Origin: Deltaproteobacteria bacterium GWA2_54_12 | GTDB taxonomy: Bacteria; Desulfobacterota; GWC2-55-46 | Length of the DNA: 51,026 bases | NCBI GenBank assembly: GCA_001795535.1 | Contig: MGPK01000004.1 | Location: forward strand, 10,815 to 61,840 | Direction of reading: 5' to 3' | Part shown: positions 45,353 through 51,026 of the stretch, piece after piece | How positions within the stretch are numbered: the stretch's first letter is position 1 | Layout: each line of letters opens with the position of its first letter | The notes under the pieces: generated by a model | Seen by the model: only the letters and a program-made list of their open reading frames with translations | Told to the model about the DNA's origin: nothing | The model's database searches: none | Position numbers and translations under genes: made by a program

Positions 45353-47485
45353 TCAGGCGGCTTTTCTGGCCTTTTTGAGCTGAACGACCCTTTTCGGGGC
45401 GCTGCGCTCCTGCCCGGCGGGCTGTTTTCCGTCTATTCTGAAGACCTCGACTGTGGCTTTGAGGTTTGTGGCAAGCTCTGCCATCTCCTGGCTCGCCTTC
45501 GCTATCTGCTGGGCGCTGGCAGAAGTCTCGTTTATGACATCTGCCACGGCGGCTATGTCGCCGCTTATCTGCTCTGTGGCGGCAGACTGCTGTTCTGTCG
45601 CGGTCGTGACCTGATGCACCATATTGGTGACCACATCCACCTTGTTCACGATCTCGCTCAATGCTTCTCCCGCTTCCTTAGCGAGTTGCACGCCCTTTTC
45701 AACGGCATGCACCTCATCCTGCATGGAGGATATGGCCTTGCCCGTTTCGTTCTGCATGGCCTTTATCATCTCGCCTATTTCCTTTGTCGCCTTCATGGTC
45801 TTTTCCGCGAGCTTTCTTACCTCGTCGGCGACCACTGCAAAGCCGCGCCCCTGCTCTCCTGCCCTGGCTGCCTCTATGGCGGCGTTCAATGCAAGGAGGT
45901 TGGTCTGGTCGGCGATGTCGTCTATGACATTCACGATGTCTCCGATCTGGTTGGAGCGGTTGCCGAGAGCGGAGATGATGGCGCTGGATTCCTTGGCCGT
46001 GTCGGCGATGCCGTTCATGGACTCTATCGATTCAGCTACTATCTTGCCGCCCTTCACGGCTACGCTGCTCGCTTCCCTTGCGGCGTCAGAGGCGCCCGAA
46101 ACATTCTTGGCGACTTCTATGATGGTCGCGCTCATCTCCTGGGTCGCCGTGGAGACCTGGGCAGCCCTCGTGCTCTGCGACTGGGAGCCGCCCGCTATCT
46201 GCACCGCTGAGGCGGAAAGCTCCTCGGACGATGAAGCGAGGTGTTCGATTGACGAGTGGAGGTCCTTCACAATGCCGTGGAACTTGTCTATCATGCTGTT
46301 GAAGGCCGTGGCCATCTGGCCGTTCTCGTCCTCTGAGGCTACGGCGATATTGAGGGTGAGGTCGTTGGTCCTCTCTATGTTTGATATGGCTTCATTGAGG
46401 CGGGATATGGGCTGGACGACCTTGCTTCTTATTATGAGCATGGCGAATATCCCGAGGGCGATGACGGCCAGCATGAAGATGAAGGCGATTATCATGTTCC
46501 GCTTCGAAGAGGCCAGGTCAGCCATCAGCGGTTTGTCCACCATCGCGCCCACCGAAGCGGACACAGCGAGTATCGAGTCTATCGCTTCGCTGCTCTTTTC
46601 TATCCATTCCTTGCCGGTAACGGGGTACGCGCCCGTCGACGCTGTTTCCATTACCGATTTGCGTATGGCCTCGAAGCTGCCCAGGTATATGCCCTCCATC
46701 TTTGAAAGGGCTTCGAGGACCTCCTGGTCCATGCCGCTCGTGTTCTTGACGCGCAGGATGGGCTTCAGGTTTATATCGACGACAGCCCTGAAGGTATTGA
46801 GCTTCTGAATGGTTGCCTCATCGGCGGGAGTCTTCGATGATATGAACCTCGCGAGCGCCGCCCTTTCCCTTCCGGCGTATTCGCTTACAAGCCACAGGGC
46901 CTGCTTCAATTCCAGGTTCATCCTCAAGGCCTGCTGGTTGGAGTCGCGACTCGCCCTCGAGGTGAAGGCTGCGAGCCTCGCCTCTGAGGTAGCGTCAATG
47001 AGCGAGGTCGTGAACTTTATCCATTCCTGCGGTGCATAGTTCTTTACTTCTTTTTCTATTTCGCCGTCAACGGTCCGTCTGATTGACTGGAGCTCGTCCT
47101 GGAGCCTTTTGACTTCATTTATGGAAGAGCTGAAAAGGGTATTGTCCTTGTCAGCCTCCTTGAATTCTCCGGCAAGTTCAAAGGTCTTCTTGAATGTTTC
47201 GTCCAGTTTTGACCGGACATCATTCATTTTCTGCACCAGCGAGCCTTCTGCCGGCTTGTCAGATGAAAGCGCTGTCGCGGTAAATCCCCGTTCCTTGGCC
47301 GCGAAGCCCGCAGCCGCAAGCAGGTTGTCAGCCAGTTCGTTGGCTATGTCGACCCTGGTCGTCTCCTTGTAGTATCTCCATGAATCGAGGGTGATTGACG
47401 CTGAAAGCCCCGCGAGCACCAGCACAAGCGTGCCGATTACCGCCAGCATGAAATTTCTGATGCTGACTCGCTGCAGAAAACGCAT
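45353..47485 (-). CDS. Methyl-accepting chemotaxis protein with NIT-like sensor
   Basis: Transmembrane receptor of 710 residues. Helix one [20 protein letters not shown]; a large periplasmic region with two [15 protein letters not shown] signatures that resemble the NIT (nitrate/nitrite-sensing) domain; helix two [23 protein letters not shown]; and the coiled coil with [21 protein letters not shown]. The ligand is inferred from the domain only. The ATG at 47485 has AGGAGGT; an in-frame extension upstream lacks signals. A sigma-28 promoter (47536-47562) drives it. The C-terminus is basic, with no tether motif. Confidence 0.94.
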   Translation of the reverse strand: MRFLQRVSIRNFMLAVIGTLVLVLAGLSASITLDSWRYYKETTRVDIANELADNLLAAAGFAAKERGFTATALSSDKPAEGSLVQKMNDVRSKLDETFKKTFELAGEFKEADKDNTLFSSSINEVKRLQDELQSIRRTVDGEIEKEVKNYAPQEWIKFTTSLIDATSEARLAAFTSRASRDSNQQALRMNLELKQALWLVSEYAGRERAALARFISSKTPADEATIQKLNTFRAVVDINLKPILRVKNTSGMDQEVLEALSKMEGIYLGSFEAIRKSVMETASTGAYPVTGKEWIEKSSEAIDSILAVSASVGAMVDKPLMADLASSKRNMIIAFIFMLAVIALGIFAMLIIRSKVVQPISRLNEAISNIERTNDLTLNIAVASEDENGQMATAFNSMIDKFHGIVKDLHSSIEHLASSSEELSASAVQIAGGSQSQSTRAAQVSTATQEMSATIIEVAKNVSGASDAAREASSVAVKGGKIVAESIESMNGIADTAKESSAIISALGNRSNQIGDIVNVIDDIADQTNLLALNAAIEAARAGEQGRGFAVVADEVRKLAEKTMKATKEIGEMIKAMQNETGKAISSMQDEVHAVEKGVQLAKEAGEALSEIVNKVDVVTNMVHQVTTATEQQSAATEQISGDIAAVADVINETSASAQQIAKASQEMAELATNLKATVEVFRIDGKQPAGQERSAPKRVVQLKKARKAA

Positions 47486-47535
47486 AGTACCTCCTGATGA
47501 GTTAAATGTAATTGTGCGGGGAGGGGAATAAGATA

Positions 47536-47562
47536 TTATCGGCCCGCAGGCGACAAACTTTA
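47536..47562 (-). promoter_or_regulatory. Sigma-28 (FliA) promoter of the NIT-like MCP
   Basis: Reading minus: TAAAGTTT (47562-47555), 11-base spacer, GCCGATAA (47543-47536). Both boxes match the published FliA consensus exactly. It stands 51 bases before the start codon and directly abuts a family B repeat. Confidence 0.92.
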
Positions 47563-47692
47563 GGCAGGTTGCTGAAAAAGTCCCATCTGCCATGTCGTCT
47601 TTCAAAGCTCGTCATTGCGGCGTACATAAAAAAGTACGCCTCACTCCTCGCTTTTCGACTCCTCGCATCTGGAAACTTTTTGAGCAACCTGC
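47563..47692 (+). repeat. Dispersed repeat family B, copy 6 (most complete)
   Basis: 130 bp. The left end GCAGGTTGCTGAAAAAGT (47564-47581) is an inverted repeat of the right end ACTTTTTGAGCAACCTGC. Core GCGTACATAAAAAAGTACGC, then CTCCTCG and CGCATCTGG. With the sigma-28 promoter and the 87 bases before rsmB it accounts for the 294-base gap 47486-47779. Confidence 0.88.
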
Positions 47693-47779
47693 GCTGACTT
47701 CAGCAGTACGTACATCTCAAACTGTTTTTCAATTAGAGCGCCGCCGTGATAAACTCTTTGAAAATCTGGCAGGGTGATC

Positions 47780-49114
47780 ATGGAAGAAAAAGCAAGGGGT
47801 GCGCGGACAGCGGCGTTCAATGTTTTGAACAGGGTCGAGGGAGGGGACGCGTACGCGGACATCCTGGTTATGAAAGAGACCGAGGGCATGCCTGCCCTTG
47901 ACGCCGCCCTGGCCACCGAGATAGCCTATGGCGTCCTGCGCTGGAAGATTAGGCTCGACTATACGATAGACCTCTTTGCCTCGATAAAGGCGAAAAAGCT
48001 CGAGCACAGGGTCCTGAACGCTTTGAGGATAGGCACATACCAGCTCCTGTTTCTTGACAGGGTGCCGCCGTCGGCAGCCATAAACGAGTCAGTGAAACTC
48101 TTGAAAAAAGACGGGCCCAGGAAATCCGGTTTCGTCAACGCGATTCTCCGGAAAATCGATTCAGAGAAAAGCGTTATCGCTTTGCCGGATTCCGGCAGCC
48201 CTGTAAGAAGCATATCCATCGCATGGTCGCACCCCGAATGGATAGTGAAAAGGTGGGTCGAAAGGTACGGGGAAGAAGAGGGCGCGGCGCTTTGCAGGGC
48301 AAACCAGGAAGTGCCGCCCAAGGTCGTGCGTGTGAATACGCTCGAGACTACCCGGGAGAAGCTGATTGAAGAGCTTTCAGCCAGGGGCTCAGAAGCCTAT
48401 GCTGGCAAGTACTCTCCTTTCGCAGTAGAGGTAAAAGGCGGCGCTCCGCTCGACGCTTTCGCCCCGGCTTACTATATACAGGACGAGGCTTCACAGCTCG
48501 TCTCCCTGCTTGTTTCCCCTTCTCCGGGCTCAAGCGTGCTCGATGCCTGCAGCGCCCCCGGAGGCAAGACTACGCACATGGCCCAGCTTATGGAAAACAA
48601 AGGCTCCATCTTCGCGCTCGACAAACACGCTTCAAGGCTTGAAGCCGTCGAGAGGTCGGCCGCCAGGCTCGGGGTGAAAATAATAAAGACCCTGGAATCT
48701 GACGCGGCCAGGCCGCTGACCTTCGCGGCAGAAGGCTCGTTCGACTATATCCTCTGCGACGCGCCGTGCTCAGGCCTTGGCGTCGTGCGCAGGTCGCCGG
48801 ACATAAAATACAGGCGAAGCGTCGAAGACATACGGAGGCTCGCGCTCACGCAGGGCGCGCTCATGGATAACCTGGCGAGGTACCTGAAAAAAGGCGGTAC
48901 GCTCGTTTACTCGACCTGCACCTTTGAGCCTGAAGAGACCATTGACGCAGTCAAAGGCTTTCTGGAACGCAATACAGGCTACGCGCTCGAAGACGCCTCT
49001 TCCGTGCTGCCCGGGAGTTGCGCTGGTCTTGTCGATGAAAAGGGGTTTTTCAGGTCCTTCCCGCACAGGCATGGCATGGACGGCTTTTTCGGGGCAAGGC
49101 TTCGGAAGCTTTGA
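47780..49114 (+). CDS. rsmB: 16S rRNA (cytosine-967-C5)-methyltransferase
   Basis: Methylates C967 of 16S rRNA, 444 residues. N-terminal NusB-like domain (ARTAAFNVLNRVEGGDAYAD) and catalytic domain with SAM motif CSAPGGKTTHMAQL, DAPCSGLGVVRRSPDI and the second Cys in YSTCTFEPEE. The ATG at 47780 follows AGGG by six bases; GTG two codons earlier is less likely. Single gene; the region downstream contains two inverted repeats. Confidence 0.95.
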   Translation: MEEKARGARTAAFNVLNRVEGGDAYADILVMKETEGMPALDAALATEIAYGVLRWKIRLDYTIDLFASIKAKKLEHRVLNALRIGTYQLLFLDRVPPSAAINESVKLLKKDGPRKSGFVNAILRKIDSEKSVIALPDSGSPVRSISIAWSHPEWIVKRWVERYGEEEGAALCRANQEVPPKVVRVNTLETTREKLIEELSARGSEAYAGKYSPFAVEVKGGAPLDAFAPAYYIQDEASQLVSLLVSPSPGSSVLDACSAPGGKTTHMAQLMENKGSIFALDKHASRLEAVERSAARLGVKIIKTLESDAARPLTFAAEGSFDYILCDAPCSGLGVVRRSPDIKYRRSVEDIRRLALTQGALMDNLARYLKKGGTLVYSTCTFEPEETIDAVKGFLERNTGYALEDASSVLPGSCAGLVDEKGFFRSFPHRHGMDGFFGARLRKL

Positions 49115-49135
49115 CAGGGTGTTGTAAAACTCTTT

Positions 49136-49163
49136 GAGGAACCTTTTTTCAAAAAGGTTCCTC
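49136..49163. repeat. 13-bp inverted repeat
   Basis: GAGGAACCTTTTT / AAAAAGGTTCCTC (49136-49148 with 49151-49163). Between convergent rsmB and lipoprotein genes; a possible terminator for rsmB with internal T-run only. Confidence 0.7.
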
Positions 49164-49177
49164 CATAAAAGTGTTTT

Positions 49178-49203
49178 CCGGCAGCCTGTTAACAGGCTGC
49201 CGG
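49178..49203. repeat. 26-bp perfect palindrome
   Basis: CCGGCAGCCTGTT immediately followed by its complement AACAGGCTGCCGG, centre at 49190/49191. It touches the stop of the lipoprotein gene. No loop and no T-run; terminator, protein site or repeat remnant cannot be told apart. Confidence 0.85.
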
Positions 49204-49204
49204 G

Positions 49205-49762
49205 TCAGTCCTGGATTATCCTGAAGGAAGAGAAGAACAGGTTGAAGTCATCGGCGTACTGCTTGAAGTATGCGCGCTGCGGGGCCGAGTAGCTAACGGC
49301 GTAATACAGTTCGTCCGTCATGAAGCCGTAGTATATGAACCCGTGCGTGAGCCCGTCGCTGTTCTCGTATGTCCCTTCCATCCTGAAGCCGGTATAGCCG
49401 AGTATCTGCCCGGTGGAAAGGTCTGTTGCCTTGAGCGCCGTCATCCTCTGGTCGAGGGCGTTGTTTTCGAGAAAGTATTCGGCCATATCGAGGCTTTTCA
49501 TGCCGGGATAAAGGGTCTTTTTCGAGAAGATGAGGGGTTTTCCAAGCGGCTGCGTCTGGACGAATATGTACTGGAGCTCGGGGCCGTTCCTGGTAAGGAA
49601 AAGGTCCGAGTTGCTATTGCTCATGAACCAGCCATCGGGCAGGTTCACCGAATAGTGTTTGCTTCTGTCCTCGTACAGGCCGCCGGAAGGCGTCCAACCG
49701 GCGCAGCCAGCCGCCAGGAGCACGAGGAGCAGCAGCACAGTGAATGAACCTTTATTGCGCAT
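49205..49762 (-). CDS. Hypothetical lipoprotein
   Basis: Protein of 185 residues with a lipobox LLLLVLLAAGC (Cys about 20), so it is anchored in the inner or outer membrane; residues after the Cys are Ala-Gly. The mature part contains a beta-rich region (HYSVNLPDGWFMS and onward) with several aromatic residues, similar in pattern to small lipoproteins of unknown role, and no family is recognised. Five bases separate it from the preceding lipoprotein gene, and both follow the Sua5 gene. Confidence 0.75.
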   Translation of the reverse strand: MRNKGSFTVLLLLVLLAAGCAGWTPSGGLYEDRSKHYSVNLPDGWFMSNSNSDLFLTRNGPELQYIFVQTQPLGKPLIFSKKTLYPGMKSLDMAEYFLENNALDQRMTALKATDLSTGQILGYTGFRMEGTYENSDGLTHGFIYYGFMTDELYYAVSYSAPQRAYFKQYADDFNLFFSSFRIIQD

Positions 49763-49767
49763 AGGAT

Positions 49768-50466
49768 TTACCGGGGGAAGCGTGAAAGCAGCCCCCTGAC
49801 TAACCTCTTTGTGTTTTCCCGGTCCTTGAAGTTCTCATCCAGGCTTATAGGGGCGTCTCTGTAGCTTGCCCAGATAACGCCGCCGTTGGCCTCCACAAAG
49901 GAAACGCAGGATTTGGACCTTCCCTGCTTAGGCAGAGCCGAAGGGCCGTAAAGCGTGCCTACCGCGAGGGTGGCGAGTTTCTTCGAAAAAACCGCTTTTT
50001 CTTCCTTGTGCACCTCAAAGCCGTCCATGAACATGAACGCCTCCACGCCGTAAAGGTCCGCGAGAGCCTCCAGCGTCCCGAGCGTCGGAGGCGGGATATT
50101 ATCCACAGGGTTCCAGAATTCCCGCAGGTTCTTGTGTACGGCCTTGCTGAGGGCGCGTACTTCCTGCAGCTCCTTCATTGTCTTCAGGTTCGGCTCGATG
50201 AGCTTTACTTTGAAGCCGGAGCCTTTGAAAAAGGCCGTCATCTCTTCGATTGAGCTTTTTGCGGCCCTCTCGGAAAGTTCTTTCATCAGGACTACGCCGT
50301 CATCGGAAAGCTGGAATACTTTTATGTCGGGCTGGATGATGCCGATGGTCTTCACCGATCCGATGCGGGCCGTAGCGTCATGAGTGGAGAAGTGCGCAGG
50401 AGCGCAGCCACCAGCGAACACAAGGGCTATTGCGATAAGGAAGAATCTGAAGGCTCTGGAAGTCAT
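49768..50466 (-). CDS. Hypothetical lipoprotein
   Basis: Protein of 232 residues with a lipobox LVFAGGC near residue 21. The mature part contains KTIGIIQPDIKVFQLSDDG and AALADLYGVEAFMFMDGFEV-type segments (here EALADLYGVEAFMFMDG), which recall LpoB or GNA1162-like peptidoglycan-associated lipoproteins with a C-terminal alpha/beta fold; the match is loose. Start overlaps the Sua5 stop (ATGA). Likely envelope function, inferred only. Confidence 0.75.
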   Translation of the reverse strand: MTSRAFRFFLIAIALVFAGGCAPAHFSTHDATARIGSVKTIGIIQPDIKVFQLSDDGVVLMKELSERAAKSSIEEMTAFFKGSGFKVKLIEPNLKTMKELQEVRALSKAVHKNLREFWNPVDNIPPPTLGTLEALADLYGVEAFMFMDGFEVHKEEKAVFSKKLATLAVGTLYGPSALPKQGRSKSCVSFVEANGGVIWASYRDAPISLDENFKDRENTKRLVRGLLSRFPR

Positions 50467-51017
50467 GGTTGAAAGATCTCATGGGAGGGTATCTCGCCCT
50501 CCCTGATGAGTTTGAGCGCATCTCCGGTAGCGTCGACGATGGTCGACCCTGCCGTGCCTTTGAGCCTGCCTCCGTCAATGAGGAGGCTTATCGAACCGTT
50601 GAAATAACCCGCCACTTCCTCGGCTGTAACCGGCGGCTTTTCCCCTGACGGGTTCGCGCTCGTCGAAGTTATCGGGAAGCCGAGGGCATTGGAAAACCTT
50701 CTCGCACTGGGACAGCCGGGCAGCCTTACGCCTATTGTCCCGGTGCCTGCCGTGACAGAGGCGGGTAGCGAGTCAGCCGCCTTCAGCACGATCGTAAGAG
50801 GACCGGGCCAGAAGCGTTTCATGAGTTTGACAGCTTGAGGCGGGAGTTCCTTCGCGACGAAGCGGATCATTGAGATGCCGCCTATTATGAGCGGCATAGG
50901 GCTCGATGAAGGCCTTCCCTTGAGCCTGTAGAGCGCTTGTACCGCGTCAGCGTTGAACGGGTTTACGCACAGGCCGTAGAATGTCTCAGTCGGGTACGCG
51001 ATTATGCCGCCAGCCAT
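50463..51017 (-). CDS. L-threonylcarbamoyladenylate synthase (Sua5/YrdC), 5' end uncertain
   Basis: Makes threonylcarbamoyl-AMP for the t6A37 tRNA modification, at least 184 residues. GGIIAYPTETFYGLCVNPFN, LKGRPSSSPMPLIIGG and ITSTSANPSGEKP form the conserved nucleotide- and threonine-binding surface. The family usually has some 10-20 residues before the GGxxAYPTET strand, and the frame stays open to the window edge, so the ATG at 51017 may not be the true start. It overlaps the lipoprotein gene, probably by operon packing. Confidence 0.92.
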   Translation of the reverse strand: MAGGIIAYPTETFYGLCVNPFNADAVQALYRLKGRPSSSPMPLIIGGISMIRFVAKELPPQAVKLMKRFWPGPLTIVLKAADSLPASVTAGTGTIGVRLPGCPSARRFSNALGFPITSTSANPSGEKPPVTAEEVAGYFNGSISLLIDGGRLKGTAGSTIVDATGDALKLIREGEIPSHEIFQP

Positions 51018-51026
51018 GAATATTTC

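Overview
The window is a chromosomal stretch from a Gram-negative, motile and probably anaerobic or facultative bacterium. Outer-membrane features (a PagL-like lipid A deacylase, a LapA protein, two lipoproteins with clear lipoboxes, RseC) support a diderm. Also present are a radical SAM AmrS enzyme, an ADP-forming acyl-CoA synthetase in two subunits, an archaeal-type fructose bisphosphate aldolase/phosphatase and cobalamin genes. Codon choice is rich in AGG and ATA. Together this resembles deltaproteobacterial (Desulfobacterota) or Nitrospirota-type genomes; the phylum is an inference and I cannot fix it from the sequence alone.

Layout. 1-4.3 kb: half-size EamA transporter, M50/CBS protease, secreted metallo-beta-lactamase-fold hydrolase overlapping an ABC-2 exporter pair. 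4.4-9.2 kb (minus): two rhodanese-domain proteins (the second without its catalytic Cys), macro-domain protein, methyltransferase, CopD-like and MarC membrane proteins, RtcA and an MTH1187-type protein. 9.4-13.3 kb (minus): AmrS, BCAM0308-type zinc protein, AIR-synthase-like protein, FBP aldolase/phosphatase. 13.7-18 kb: small envelope proteins (YtxH, DUF948, DUF1328), a secreted small protein with promoter and terminator, EamA transporter, RsmE, M48 protease. 18-24.7 kb (plus): cobQ-cbiB, DUF4149 protein, dodecin, then acyl-CoA synthetase alpha and beta subunits tightly linked to a CobD-like decarboxylase. 25-29.8 kb: argC, rplM-rpsI with promoter and terminator, ligA, a small secreted protein.

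30.1-39.9 kb is a ten-gene chemotaxis cluster, all on plus: MCP, cheY, STAS protein, cheA, MCP, cheW, cheR, a histidine-kinase-like protein whose phospho-acceptor His is replaced by Asn, cheD, cheB. A third MCP at 45.4-47.5 kb has a near-ideal sigma-28 (FliA) promoter, so receptors and signalling proteins here probably serve flagellar motility, although no flagellar gene is in the window. 40-45 kb: flavin reductase, YkuK-like protein, HhH protein, PagL-like deacylase, LapA, methyltransferase, then the trans-translation pair ssrA and smpB with RseC. 47.8-51 kb: rsmB, two lipoproteins and a Sua5/YrdC enzyme.

The intergenic space is unusually rich in dispersed repeats. Family A (four copies, about 140 bp, palindromic) and family B (at least six copies, about 125 bp, inverted ends) fill much of it, and a third family C of short GC hairpins appears twice. 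Two genes (rtcA and the PagL-like gene) have no ATG, GTG or TTG at the position where the protein family and the ribosome-binding site demand a start. I found no CRISPR array, prophage, transposase or tRNA gene.
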